Positions 48,368-60,488 of a DNA stretch of 64,000 nucleotides are shown piece by piece (position 1 is the stretch's first letter; every line of letters starts with the position of its first letter). The stretch comes from Pyronema omphalodes (lineage: Eukaryota; Ascomycota; Pezizomycetes; Pezizales; Pyronemataceae). The notes under the pieces were generated by a model that saw nothing but the letters and a program-made list of their open reading frames with translations, was not told the origin of the DNA and did not search any database. The stretch lies in the NCBI GenBank assembly GCA_024516155.1, contig JAJJXM010000001.1, positions 1,240,001-1,304,000 of the forward strand, written 5' to 3'. A program made the position numbers and the translations under genes.

Positions 48368-51300
48368 ATGTCTTCGTCACCAGGACCACCCCGTCGGATT
48401 GGCCACACAGCGCCCATCACCTCCCTCTCTTTCCTCGGCTCCTCGTATCTCCTTGCCAGTGAAACCTCCGTTATCAACGTCTTCTCTAGCGCCTCTCCCT
48501 TCCCACTACTCCAACAACACCGTCTCTTTCACCGCGACAGAATCCACGGCATCGTCCCTAATGAAACTCACGTCTTATTCTGGGGTGGTAGAAGTCTGGC
48601 TATATTACCTATTACCGATGTTGTAAATGCAGCGGAACTACAGGTCAAGGAAATATTGGCACCGGATTGGATTCTTTCCGCCGCCTTTCTACCTTCCGGT
48701 GATGTGGTGGTGGTTGGAGCGCATAATGAGGTCTTGGTTTACCAAGATGGGAGGTGGACTACTACCTCATGTGGTGTAACGGAGAGGACTATGCTCTACT
48801 CTGCAGATCTGAGGGTAGGGGCTGAGAATGAGGTGATGGTAGCCGCAGGTACTGTCTTCGGAGAGATTGTGATATGGGAGTTATACCCCGGGGATCAGGA
48901 GGGGAGAATTACAAAGCGTTTCCGTGGGCACGAGGGAAGTGTTTTTGCGGTTCGGTTCCATCCTGAAGGGAGGTGGGTCGGGAGTTGTTCCGATGATCGG
49001 ACGTTACGAGTTTGGGATTTAGAAGCAAAAATGGTGGATGATAAGGAGAGAGAGACTACAGGTTTCGAGGAGGTGGAGGGAGAGGCAAATGGAGGGAAAG
49101 GGTGTGTGGCCATGGGATGGGGACATCAGGCTAGGCCTTGGGGGATACGGTTCCTACCAGCGGAGGAGGGAGATGGTGATAGGGTTGGCTTTGTTAAACT
49201 GGCGTCAATTTCGGAGGATTTGACGGCGAGGTTTTGGAGGTTCAAGCCAGGAGGTGAAAAAGGAACGCAGATGATGGAGAATACAAATACGTATACGATG
49301 CATCAGGGAAAGAATGTCTGGGGGTTTGCGTTTGATTTTGAGAGGCAGCTTATGGCTACCGGAGGAGCTGATGGAAGAGTTGCCGTTCTGGATTATTCTG
49401 AGGATGTGGAGAAGCGTAATGAGTGGCATTTGGAGGTTATTGCACCGTTACCTGAGGAGGAGGCGGTGCCTGAGCCGGTTCCTGAATCTACACCGGTAGA
49501 CGATGCAGACGTCAAAGATACGAAACCTAAGAAGAAGCCAAAGAAGGTGAAGAAGAAGCTGGATGCGTTCAAGAATTATGCTGTTCTTGATAAGGAACGG
49601 TTTGTTGTTACAACAGTATTTGGACGACTGCTTCTACACAACACAACAGAAAACTCCTGGCGTACAATAGGAACATATAACTCACTATCAAAATGGTCCG
49701 TAGTAGGAGCATGGGAAGATACCGGAATTGTGGCATTGGGGAACATAGAAGGAAACATAGGAATCATTGATATAGACAGTAACCGTGAATGGTGGTGGAA
49801 CGCCGCTGGGCGCGGAAAGGTCGCTGACGTGTTAATACAAGGCAAGAATGGAAGTGAGTTTTCCAAAGAAATCCCCAGCTATGTCAGTTAACTTATAAGT
49901 CCTAGACAATTTCCAAGTTATCACGACCTCCGTCTCATACGAAACCTCCGTCCTCCATTCCTTCACTCTCCAACCCACCGGATCTCCTCTACGCAAGACT
50001 ACGACACTCAACCTCCCCTCATCAAAATTCACCGTCACCTCTGCCCTTGTTACAGAAGCACAACTATTCCTTGGTTCCCGCACCGGCGATTTGGCCATCT
50101 ACTCTCTGCCTCCAGCCTCCACCAGCGATGCCACGATTGATCCCATCTCCTACCATCCAGCTCTCTACTCCCCTGACGCTCTCACCAGTCTTATCCTCAG
50201 CCCCTCTGGCTCCTTGTTGACAAGCTCCTTCAACGGCCTCCACACAACCCATTCTCTTCCCTCTCTCGAAGCCACACATATCAGTAGACCAGGAAACATC
50301 ACCAATATAACCGGCCAGTTTTTTGGACATCATGGCGACCTCAACATCTTTGGCTTCCGCGGTACTCGTTTCATTGTCCACAACCTTTTTACCTCAACAG
50401 ACGTACTCTCAATCGACTGTGGTGGAGGTCACCGTGCTTGGTTCTATTCCCCTCTCAATTCCTGGTTCCTCTGGACTCAAGCTGTCCGCGCACAGTCCTG
50501 TCGGTTCATCCGTCCCCGCACCGCTATTCTCAAGCATGGGAGTCATGGAAGAGAAATCAAAACCATCTCATTTTGTCCAAAGACCGGACTAATAGCAACA
50601 GGGGCTGAGGATACGGTTATTAGGATCTCCTTTGTTGATTCCGAAGGAAGGGTGGAAGAAGATCGAGCGGTTCAGATAAAGCGGCATACAACTGGTGTAC
50701 AATGTCTGCAGTGGTCAGAGGATGGAGAGAGGCTTGTTTCAAGTGGAGGTGTAGATGAACTCTTTGTTTTCCGGGTTAGGGTACAAGGAGGGCAGATTGG
50801 TGTTACAGAGGAGGCGGTGCTACCCGTGAAAGGAAAAGATGAGGAGGTAAGGATTTGTGGGGTTGATGTGGTACACAGGGACGGGAGGTATCTGGTAGCG
50901 GGAGCGATGAGTGATGGATGGGTGAAGGTTTGGAGTTATGAGCCTGGTAAAGGTTGGGGTTTGGTGAATAAGGTTATGTATGCGGAAAGGTGTATGATGC
51001 ATGTCAAGTTTTTGGAATTGGAGAAGAATTTGGGGTTGATGACAGCCGCGACGGATGGGGCGGTTGTGATTTATACGGGCTTGGAGGCTCGAATGGAGCA
51101 AGTCTGGAAGCAGACTGTGCATCAAAGTAGTGTTAAGGCGCTAAGTGCGGAGGTGCAGTTGGACATAGTGAAGGTGTATACCGGCGGTGATGATTGTGCT
51201 GTCGCGGTCACGGAGCTGGATACAAAAGAATGGAAGACAATCAGGTGTGATGTGGTGCCTAGGGCTCATGCTAGTGCGGTCACCGAGGTATTGAGAGTGG

Positions 51301-51473
51301 GGGAGAAACTGGTCAGTGTGGGATTGGATCAGAGGATTAGAATCTGGGATGGTCAGTTGAAAAGAATGGCGATGAAGGACAGTATGGTACCGGATATTAG
51401 TGGAGCGGTGATGGTGAAGAGTGATGTGGTGGTTGTGGCGGGTGTGGGGATTGAGAGCTGGAAGTTGGAGTAG
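48368..51473 (+). CDS. WDR6: WD40 protein of the WDR6/Rtt10 (Trm734) family, tRNA ribose methylation partner
   Basis: Two exons, 48368-49853 and 49900-51473, encode 1019 residues. The 46-bp intron (GTGAGT..TATAAG) joins QGKNG to ILDNFQVITTS. The in-frame GTG 24 nt upstream is not needed. The ATG at 48368 gives MSSSPGPPRRIGHTAPITSL. Family members bind the FTSJ1/Trm7 methyltransferase for 2'-O-methylation of tRNA position 34 and act in the cytoplasm. Evidence is the N-terminal pattern HRDRIHGIVPNETHVLFWGG typical of WDR6, a textbook WD40 unit GHEGSVFAVRFHPEGRW...SDDRTLRVWD at about residues 187-217, and further weaker WD repeats across both exons for two propellers. An acidic-Pro then Lys-rich linker (PEPVPESTP...KPKKKPKKVKKK) sits between them. 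The role is by family, not shown here. Confidence 0.85.
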
Positions 51474-52160
51474 ATGGCGTTCAAGTAGAAAATTTGTTGT
51501 GGTTTTGGGTCTGGGATAGATAAAAGGCGTTTTGCTTTCACAAAATTATAAAGAAAAATTACAGGTCTTTCCATCGATACTAAAAGAGTTTTACGTGTGA
51601 TTGTGTGAAGCCGGTGGTGGTTTGCAAAAAGTAATTCCAAGTTGCGCAATTTGCATGGTTAAATTATGTTTACTGGATGCTAAGATGTGAAAGAGAAGGT
51701 GGTGTGTGAATGCGGGGAAGGTTAAAGAGCTCCCCCTACCCACTGTCAGGGTGCATTCAACTAGCTCAGTGCAGGGAACGTCATGTGCTTCGGTGAATGT
51801 TGTAGTCCTCCGGTGCATACCGACCAAATCAAATCATGTTCAATGATTCGGTCGTTAAGTTCAAAATACGGTTGCATTTCGTCAAAAGTATGGAAAAAAT
51901 CATGATATTTGAGTGACGCGCGATGAAGTTTCTATGACGTCTCTGGCGCTCCCGGTAACGCCGGCTCGCTTCGCTTGATCGGAACATTCCGCAAGCTCTT
52001 TCGTCGTTCCGTCGCGTATCCTTCCTTTGTCGTTCCCTCGGCCTTCCATCGGCAAAATTGAAGCTGCTGCTTAACCACATCCCAGCAACTGTACTACCAT
52101 ATCCCCTTTCGATGCTTAGTAGCTGCAGCCAGGTGAGATAATCAGCGAAAGACAGCCACC
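51474..52160. other. Intergenic region before the acyl-CoA synthetase gene
   Basis: It contains the WDR6 3' end and the promoter of the ACSF3-like gene. An Arg-rich minus-strand open frame at 51829-52080 has no recognisable features. Nothing else is seen. Confidence 0.5.
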
Positions 52161-53993
52161 ATGAATCTCCTTCAATCCCAGCTCAGATCTCTTCCCCTCA
52201 CCTTCTCCTCTTCTTTGGCGAAGCGTTCCATCCTACCGCTATCACGAAGAACTATGGCTACAAAGATTACTCTCCCCAGAACTCCGCTTTTTGAGGCTAT
52301 CTCAAAACAGCCAACGGAGAAAACTGCTATCATACATTCAGCTTCCGGAAAGAGATTCACTTATGGTTCTTTACTTGGAGATATCGCTTCTACAAGATCA
52401 AAGATATTGGCAAATGCCGGTACAGATGACTTGAAGGAGCAAAGAGTAGCTTTATTGGTAGAAAACGGCTACGAATATGTAGGTGCGGACCTGATACCTG
52501 CTCTAATATCATAACTTCAAGACCAGACGGCTAATCCCAAATTAGTGAGCTTACTATCCATCTTCGCTTCCGGTGGTATTGCAGTCCCATTATGTACAGC
52601 TCACCCCGCTGCCGAAATGCGTTATGTCCTAAGTGACTCTACTCCATCCGCCTTGATTTCCACTCCCAAGTTTCTCTCTCGCTCCACCGAGATCTTAGAC
52701 AACGACGTTTCCAAGCTTCTCCAGCTCCCTGAGCTCCCTCCAAGCGATAGTAAACCTCAAGACATCACCGTTGAGCTTCAGAACAATGACTGGGTCTCCA
52801 CCAAGCGTGGTGCATTGATAGTCTATACCTCCGGCACCACCAACCTCCCCAAGGGTGTTGTATCTACCCACAGCTCTCTCTTCGCCCAAGCCAACTGCCT
52901 CATCGACGCCTGGAAAATGAACCCCGAAGACCACCTTCTCCATGTCCTTCCTTTGCACCATGTCCACGGTATTGTCAACGCCACTCTTGCACCCTTGATG
53001 AGCGGCGGCACAATTGAATATCTCTTCCCCTTTACTCCCGCGGGTGTATGGAACCGTCTCTGCTCAGGCGTTACAGAGATTGAAGGCCAGAAGAAAGAAA
53101 AAATCTCCCTCTTCATGGCTGTACCAACCATCTACAACCGCTTAATCACCTCTCTTCCTTCCCAACCTAAGGAGATCCAAGACTCTGCAGCAACTGCCAT
53201 TAGTTCGTTGAGACTTGCAATCTCTGGATCCGCTGCCTTGCCAGGAAGTATCAGAGACAACTGGCGTCAAATTGCCGGCACTGAACAAGGCGGAGGGAAG
53301 ATGCTTGAGCGTTACGGTATGACTGAGATTGGAATGGCGTTGTCTAACACCTTAGAAAAGCGAGTCAACAACGCTGTTGGATGGCCTTTACCTGGGGTTG
53401 AGGCCCGTCTTGCGGATCCTGAAACGGGAAAGGTGATCACAGAATCGGATGTATCGGGAGAAATTCAGATTAAGGGACCGACGGTATTTAGGGAATATTG
53501 GAATAAACCAGAAGCTACGGCGAAGGAGTTTGTTGATGGATGGTTCCGCACGGGAGATATGGCGACGAAAGATAATGAGGGGTGTTATTTTATTCATGGA
53601 CGTAGCAGTGTGGATATTATTAAGACTGGTGGAGAGAAGGTGTCGGCGTTGGAAGTGGAAAGGGAGCTGTTGGAATTACCCCAAGTGGCGGAGACTGCTG
53701 TGCTTGCAGTGCCAGATCCTGATTGGGGACAGAGAGTGGCGGCGGTGGTGGTTTTGACGGCGAAGGGACAGGAGGAAGGCTGGGGGTTGAAGGAAATGAG
53801 GGAGGTTATGAAGTCGAAGTTGGCGGGATATAAGGTCCCAACTGTGATGAAGGTGGTTGAGAAGATTGAGAGGAATCAGATGGGGAAGAGTAAGTGATCC
53901 GAACATGGCGTGATTAGTGAGAACAACATAGCTGACATGAGAATAGTTAACAAGAAGACGTTGGTCAAGAGCGTGTTTGCGGATATGTTGTAG
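52161..53993 (+). CDS. Mitochondrial acyl-CoA synthetase, ACSF3/malonyl-CoA synthetase-like
   Basis: Three exons, 52161-52482, 52546-53889 and 53947-53993, give 570 residues. The introns are 63 bp (GTGCGG donor, CTAAT branch) and 57 bp (GTAAGT, CTGAC branch). Splicing yields GYEYVVSLLSIFASGGIAV and the C-terminal catalytic block QMGKINKKTLVKSVFADML. It is an adenylate-forming enzyme: acid plus ATP plus CoA to acyl-CoA. Seen: the phosphate loop YTSGTTNLPKG (about 201-211), YGMTEIGM (about 363), GWFRTGDMA, and GRSSVDIIKTGGEKVSALEV, which is characteristic of the malonyl/methylmalonyl-CoA synthetase (ACSF3) branch. The catalytic Lys is in MGKINKK. The first 31 residues (MNLLQSQLRSLPLTFSSSLA...) are basic and hydroxylated with no acids, a likely mitochondrial presequence. 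There is no peroxisomal C-terminal signal. The exact acid substrate is inferred. Confidence 0.9.
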
Positions 53994-54646
53994 ATTTGGA
54001 AGACGGCGAGAGAGATTTTGGTCGGCGATGATGGGATATTGGTATGTAAATAATTTAGCTAACGATGAATATGAAGAAGACTTACTGCGGGTCACAATTT
54101 TGCAGAAATTAACCAAGTACACTCTGCGTAGATCTATCATCCGTAACTTCCGTAACCTTTAAGATTTAGTCTTATTACAAAACATCAACCCAATCACGCT
54201 CGAGTAGTTAATTTTGGTCGCACGGCTCAGTCACAGTTCTTACTTCTTTAGCATAGTTAGCACTCTAATGTTACGATATTAAAACTTTAGTAATAGTAGG
54301 ATAAGTAATGTATTTTACAACTGCCGTCCCAGCTAACTAGTACTAGATATAATCCATCAAATAACAGACCTATCTTTCCCAGCGCAAGCAGAAAACTTCT
54401 TCCCACCAAATACAAAAAAAAACACATAACAGAACCCAGACAAACAGTAAGTAAAAACAAAGTATGTAAAAACAAATCGCTAAACTGTAACATATGATGA
54501 TAGATCCCCCCAATGCATAAAACCCTTCGTAACATCATAGTATTCGTAAGTCGTTTCTCATAAACGCCAACTCACTCGCGCCTTAGCCGAGCTCCTGCTA
54601 AACGCCCTTCCGTTCTCCGGCGTCCTCATCATCCACTACTAACCGC
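53994..54646. other. Intergenic region between convergent genes
   Basis: The ACSF3-like gene ends on the plus strand and the next gene ends on the minus strand, so this 653-bp AT-rich stretch holds two terminators or 3' UTRs. No gene is seen in it. Confidence 0.5.
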
Positions 54647-56638
54647 CTAGTCGAGGTACCACTCCTCACCTCGTCTAACTCCCATAACGGCAGCCTGAAC
54701 GTCCCTAAGATTAGAACGCAGGACATTGCCATCGTCATCCACGACGAACTTGTGCATTCCAACCTTGATCTTTTGGAGCTCAATACCAACACCGCGGCAC
54801 GCCTCGGCAGCATTGATAGCAATCTCCAAAGCCGTAAGGCCAGGAGGCAAGTTGTCAGTGTTGACACGGACCTCCATTCTACGACGGGGTCTAGGAGGCT
54901 CAATGTCCTCGGTAGAGACGGCAGCATCGACAGTCTCAATAGGCTCGTCTTGAATAGAGAAGGCCTGGGGTGATCCGGGTGCGCTGTACACCGGCGAATC
55001 AAAAGCTGGGGTACCGATAATCGATCCGGCAGCTGACATGGCGGGAGAGCCAAAAGGAGAAGAAACACTTGGATCGGGAGATCCGGAGCGTTCGGTGCCG
55101 TCGGTGGTAGGAAGCATGGGTTCCTCCACCTCGTTATCGTCGTCATCTACTTCCTCATCCGAGTCCTCCACCTCGGTGTTGTCCTCGGTAACCCAGGACA
55201 AAGGAGTGGTGCGTCCGCGAGTAGGTCCTTGACGGGTGGGAGTGTCCACCTTGGGAGTGTTCGGCTGGAGCGGGTGGTAGGTAGACAAGGTCGGAGAAGG
55301 AGACATTGTCAAAGGACTTGCCCACTTCTGGGGGCTTGGACTTCTGGGATATTTCTGGAAGTCGATGGTAGGAGAACTCTCCTCCTGCTGGGCGAACTTG
55401 CTGGCGCTACTGCCGGGCATCTGCTTGTTGACTGCTGGAGTCGACTTGCTGGAAGGCATACCGGCGGTCGCACGGTATGGGTTGTTCTCCGCCATGGGAG
55501 ACTGCTGGGGACGGCCAGGACGCGAGGGAGTGCTCATTGGCGTCTCGTAGATGGATGCTTTTGAAGCGCTGGGGGTAACGGGCGAACCGGCGGGGACCTT
55601 TCTGGTGGCTTCCATTCTGATTCTCTCTTGCTGAGTTGCGTAAGGTGATGCTGACCTTGGAGAGAGGTGCTGGGCGTTCCAGGGGATTGGGGGGATGGGG
55701 GGAATGTCTTCGTAGCGCTGGGGTTGCTGGGCAAGAGGGCTGAGTGACTGCGTACTGCGGAAGCCTTTTGGAGGTGTGGGGGCACGAGGGACAGAAAAGT
55801 TGCGAGGTGAGTAAGGTGACTGGGGAGGCCTTGGTGTGGATGGGGGAGGAGGTTTTGGTAACGAAGAGAGAGGAGGCTTGGGTGTTGCAGGAAGAGGAAG
55901 CTTGGGTGTCGACGGGGAAGAGAGCTGCTGCTTGTTCTGTTCGAAGCCAAAGTTGAAAGTGTGCTTCAGTGGGGAAGAAGGCCGTGACTTCGAAACTGCC
56001 TCCTTTTGAGGGCTCGGGGTTAGGTCACGGCGCTTCTCGGGCGTTCCAGCACGAGAAGACGGCCGACTTGCCGAGAACCACTGTCCAAATCGACCCCGAG
56101 GAGGTGGTGAATCGATGGCATCAGACAGGGGCTGTGCCTCGAGGTGGGTGGTCGATGGGGGTCCAGTGGTTAATGAAGTGCGACTGGCGGTCCGAGATAG
56201 GGCCACTTCTTCGTCCGCCTCAGGGCCGAAAAAGCGGCGCGCACCAGAGCGGAAGCTTGCTCCAGGTGGTCCATGTCGATGATCGGGAATCTGGGGCATT
56301 CCAAACTCCTCATCGTCGATTAGGTCCTGGAGAGACACCTCCCCATGGGCGTTCCTCGTTGTCTGGGAGACGGCGTTCGCGGAAGACCCAGCCGAAGCAT
56401 CACCGCTGCCAGCATTCTGGGCTGCTTGACGAGCCATAGCCACAGGAAGCGAGACGGACGTCTTCATAATTGGCTTGTTGAGGGTTTCCTCGTCGGCCAA
56501 AGGAGATGAAATGACCAGCTGTGGGGTGCGCTTCGGTGGTCGACGTCCAAACTTAATTATATCCGTAGCACTACGGATGAACGACTCCTTCTTGCTGGGA
56601 GGTTTGTCGGGTGGGAATGGTCTTGGAGGTCCAGGCAT
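54647..56638 (-). CDS. Long proline/serine-rich protein with a conserved-looking C-terminal domain, function unknown
   Basis: A single uninterrupted frame of 663 residues starts MPGPPRPFPPDKPPSKKESF, followed by IRSATDIIKFGRRPP. Residues from about 70 to 590 are disordered: Pro, Ser, Thr and basic stretches with many SP/TP sites (SPLKHT, TPSPQK, PPPSTPRPPQSPYSP), then an acidic run EVEDSDEEVDDDDNEVEE. The last 70 or so residues look folded: RRRMEVRVNTDNLPPGLTAL, then EIAINAAEACRGVGIELQKI, then a VGMHKFVVDDDGNVLRSN segment ending RRGEEWYLD. The many SP/TP sites suggest phosphorylation by proline-directed kinases. I do not recognise a named family. Coding bias and length make the gene real. Confidence 0.8.
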   Translation of the reverse strand: MPGPPRPFPPDKPPSKKESFIRSATDIIKFGRRPPKRTPQLVISSPLADEETLNKPIMKTSVSLPVAMARQAAQNAGSGDASAGSSANAVSQTTRNAHGEVSLQDLIDDEEFGMPQIPDHRHGPPGASFRSGARRFFGPEADEEVALSRTASRTSLTTGPPSTTHLEAQPLSDAIDSPPPRGRFGQWFSASRPSSRAGTPEKRRDLTPSPQKEAVSKSRPSSPLKHTFNFGFEQNKQQLSSPSTPKLPLPATPKPPLSSLPKPPPPSTPRPPQSPYSPRNFSVPRAPTPPKGFRSTQSLSPLAQQPQRYEDIPPIPPIPWNAQHLSPRSASPYATQQERIRMEATRKVPAGSPVTPSASKASIYETPMSTPSRPGRPQQSPMAENNPYRATAGMPSSKSTPAVNKQMPGSSASKFAQQEESSPTIDFQKYPRSPSPQKWASPLTMSPSPTLSTYHPLQPNTPKVDTPTRQGPTRGRTTPLSWVTEDNTEVEDSDEEVDDDDNEVEEPMLPTTDGTERSGSPDPSVSSPFGSPAMSAAGSIIGTPAFDSPVYSAPGSPQAFSIQDEPIETVDAAVSTEDIEPPRPRRRMEVRVNTDNLPPGLTALEIAINAAEACRGVGIELQKIKVGMHKFVVDDDGNVLRSNLRDVQAAVMGVRRGEEWYLD

Positions 56639-57357
56639 CTTCGGGAGTTTTTAAACTGTCGTAAAAGGGTGTTTGCTGGTTGGGTAGCAGTACTGTCGAG
56701 GGAGAGGACTTGAGGACGAGTGTGAGGAAGGAAGAAGGGAGAGGGGAATCAGCTGAATATATACTGGAAGCTTAGGTAGGGCGACTTTTCATTGCAATTT
56801 CTAATGATTTTCCCCATTGAAGCTTCTTCAAAACCGCGATGATAGTTGCCGCTGTCTGTCATCCCCGTCATGTGTTGTCACCCGGTCTCGACGAGTCCCT
56901 GAAACAAACATCTTTCAGCCCTAAAAGGTTTGATTTAGATCTAGCTATAAACACGGCGATCAATTAATTTATTTATACGCCAAAAGAAAGAAGAAAAGTG
57001 GTAGGAGGACTATAGTTTGCGTAATTCGGCGCGTATTGCATAATGAGATATCACTCGGTTCCAAATGAAGCTGGGGATCACTCAAAATGTTTATATTCCT
57101 CCACTGATTGGTAGTATCGTGTAGTAATATGATTGATATGAACGTTGCTGTTATTGGTTCCATCTTGTGATGCTTTGCAAAATACCTCCACAGTTCCATC
57201 CTCCATCTCAACTTCAAGCTCACCCCGCGCCTCAGCAACCTCTCCCAACCATCCAACTCACCAAACAACAAGACATCTATCCCTCTTCTATCCCAAGGCT
57301 CCCATCTATCCTCCCATCCCAACATATCTCAGCCTCTAACTCCCTATATCCAGCCCT
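56639..57357. other. Divergent promoter region
   Basis: It lies between the minus-strand 54647-56638 gene and the plus-strand 57358 frame. Proline-rich open frames begin at about 57145 and 57167 in other phases and could represent a leader or an unrecognised first exon. Nothing else is seen. Confidence 0.45.
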
Positions 57358-57879
57358 ATGCGTCTTCCCCGCGGCGAACCCCCCGATGGCATCTCCCGCA
57401 GAGACTCAACCCACCGCAGACCCGGCACAATAAGAATCACCAACCGCGATTCCTTTCATATAATTCCACCACGCGAAACACCATCCCTCGAACCATCTCA
57501 TTCCCGCGATCAGGTGGACGACATGCCTAGTCATAATCATGCTCCTCCTATCCACCCTTTCCACCCTGCACAACCCGTAACCCCCGTTCATCCCCCACAC
57601 ACAATCTTCAACTTTACCACAAGCATAGTGGAAGTTTATACAGCTGCGGTATTGATATCACCGCTGTTAGTGGGTATGATGTTTCCCGGGATAATGCTGA
57701 TATGTGTGCGGGTTTTGACGGTGTTTTCGGTTTTGTTAGGGTTAGCTTGTGTGATTGTGATGAAGAGGGAGGAGGGGAATGGGAGGAAGGAAGAAAAGAG
57801 GAAGAAGATGGTGAAGGAAATGAGGAAGGAGATGAGGAAGAGGAAGAGGAAGGAGAAAAAGGAGGAGAAGGATAGTTAG
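57358..57879 (+). CDS. Small hypothetical membrane protein with a basic tail
   Basis: A 173-residue frame begins at an ATG with an Arg/Pro-rich N-terminal half (MRLPRGEPPDGISRRD...). Two closely spaced hydrophobic segments follow at about residues 88-136 (TSIVEVYTAAVLISPLLVGM and ICVRVLTVFSVLLGLACVIV). The C-terminus is a highly charged Lys/Arg/Glu tail of about 35 residues. The layout suggests a hairpin membrane anchor with a cytoplasmic basic tail. No family was recognised. The tail derives from GGA/AAG-rich DNA, so part of it may be low-complexity readthrough. Confidence 0.45.
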   Translation: MRLPRGEPPDGISRRDSTHRRPGTIRITNRDSFHIIPPRETPSLEPSHSRDQVDDMPSHNHAPPIHPFHPAQPVTPVHPPHTIFNFTTSIVEVYTAAVLISPLLVGMMFPGIMLICVRVLTVFSVLLGLACVIVMKREEGNGRKEEKRKKMVKEMRKEMRKRKRKEKKEEKDS

Positions 57880-60488
57880 TAGTTTCTGGGAGCGGAGGGA
57901 GGGAGTTGGAAGGGTTGATTTTGGATTGATGGGATATAGATATATATAGGATGCTTGGATGCTTAATTACAGGATGGTTTTGGTAGGATTGTTATTTCTT
58001 ATCAGTGATGTGGTATGATGTACCGAGTTGGAGGATATATTCGGCGACCACTGGAGATTACTGGCGAGAATGTTTAAGTCATAGATAAAAAAGCTTGATG
58101 GTTGTAGTAAAGTTAGTACACCAAGAATGAAAAATAAATAATAACAATAGGTTCCTCCCTAGCCAGTGTATATCGCATACAGTATGAATCTTCCAAGTCA
58201 ACTCTACATCCCGAGATATCCAACCCATTATTCTCCACGGTCCGTCCGATCCAGTCCGGGATCCATATATTGGTAGTCTATCCAACACCTCCGAGCCTCG
58301 GACTACGACTGACTTCAAAATCCGCCGTCGATTGAAGTCAATAGTAGTCCTAGTCCGTGGTTAAAGCCAACGAGCACCAAAGCCATAATTACCGATATTT
58401 CCCAACAACAGCAACAAGTCTTGAAATCTCAATTTTTTCCCAAATACAACCTAGTAGCACATATAGCGATATAGCTATGTAAGGAATATTTATCTATGTT
58501 TTTTTATTTAAAATTCGTTATTACATAAATCACAAAACAATAAAACCATAAATTACAGCACCATAAAACCAATATTCAACAACGAAAACAAGAACAACCA
58601 AAATAATCTAAGCCATCAAACCATTCAACCATTCAACCAAATCCGTATAAGTTTACAACAACAATCAATAAATCAATGAACCAACATCCAAACCAATAAC
58701 GTATTCCGAGTCTCCGCCATCATGTATTGTATAAAGACTTGATAACATCTGAAGGAATTGTTGAATAAAGATAGATAGATAAATGACTAGCACCATTACT
58801 GGGTATTAAGTTATGCGGACTCGAGGGCGTGTTAAATAGTTGAAGTGGAGTTACATATGTATCGGATGGATTGATTATTCGGTAATTACGCCAGATCCCC
58901 CCCCCCCCCCCCCCCCATCTCCCCCGTCGCTTAATATTATTCAATACACCCCTTGCTTAGATCCATTCTTCTGCACCTGCCGCATATGCAGCGTCCAAGT
59001 TTTTTTTTTTAAAAAAAAAACTATTTTTTTTCCACTGTGATTTTCTTCAGTTGTAAATCGAGCTTCAAGTTCCTCTTCATCTGAAATTATTCAAGCTTAT
59101 CTTCAATCGCAACAATTGCGTGCATCAGCGAGTACGGCAGTAACTTCAATTCTGCAGAGACTGATCCAATCACGTAACCCTTGATGCCCTTGTCATTGCA
59201 CAAGAGTCTTAAGAGCGGCTATTCACAACTGGGCGGTGAAGGGCCTTATGTTGACCGGATTTCAACTTCGAAAAAAAAAACGCGTCGAACAAACTTCTTT
59301 GCGGCTGATGCGGCAGTATGGATCTAAGCGAGGGGTATATTGCATAAAAGAAACTTTCGAGGGTATCTTGGATATTTCAATGTTTTAACAGGGGCATCTT
59401 GCATAATTGCTGTTCATCATTTCAACTCTCGGCTATATTTCGCGATATTTCCCGGTTACCATTTGGAGAGGATTGTAACGAAGACTAAGTATTTAGTGGA
59501 GAGTAGATCGAATCGATAGAAGTTATAAGTATAAGTAAGTATAAGTAAATACTACCATAAATATCAATGGAATCACGCCCTTGCTAGTATAAATAGTAAC
59601 CCGTATAAAAAACCCCCTCCCTAAACATATAGGTTCCAAAAAAGAAAAGGAAAAGATGAGAGAAAACAACACAAAAACACGAAAACATGTAAAAGCCTAA
59701 CTCCTCAACACCCGAACTCCAAAAGCCCTTGTCTTGTCTTGTCTTGTCTTGTTACACGACCTGTTTAACGCAGCGTGTAGCAACCCAACTCAACCTCAAC
59801 TACCCATTCCCCCACCCCCCTACAACCCACTCCACCTCACTTAAACACACACCTAATAAAGCTTCTGAAAACCCAAAATAAGCAAATTACCCCTACCAAG
59901 GAAAAAACAAAACATTCTTCTCATACACATGCTGTTATAATATAAACCTTTCTCTTTCTCGAACCTTTTGGGTTCCATCCGGCGTGTGGCTGAGGGGCCG
60001 ACTTGACTGACTTGGCTGACTTTCCAAAATGGGCTCCATATACATCCGGCAGAAAAGTCCTTGGGAGAGAAAGGCCTAGGTAAAGGGCAGGCATGTCCAG
60101 TTATCCATCCAGTCCAAGGCAAGGCATGTTATGGGTTGAACCAGTTGGGTGGGAGTTCCAATCCAGGCAGTTAAAAAGGAGCGTCGTATATAATTCCAAG
60201 GGTCGTCCATCCATGGCAGCAGGGTAGAAAAATCCAGGCAGGTTATGTTATAATCCGGGAGAAAAAAACCAATGGCATAACAAAATCCAAGTTGGGGGTT
60301 GATGTGTGTGTGTCTGTGTTTGTTCCGGTATAGGGGGGTAGGAACAGGCATCACGTAAGAAAGAATTATTACTGACCTCCAGACGTTTGTCAAGAATAAT
60401 CTAGCTCCCACCCCCCACATATTGAGATCCAATGAGATGAAGGTATGCTTGGTTTTTTTCTTCTTTTTTTTTCTTTTATCAAATACTA
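57880..60488. other. Gene-free stretch
   Basis: It contains a C20 run (58897-58916), A/T homopolymers near 58999-59030, and five tandem CTTGT pentamers at 59728-59752. The longer minus-strand frames near 59.9-60.4 kb have no coding character. Confidence 0.5.

Noticed and set aside
55534..55950. 138-residue minus-strand frame inside the 54647-56638 gene
   Set aside because: It is an alternative phase of proline/serine-rich coding DNA. The 663-residue frame is the better model.
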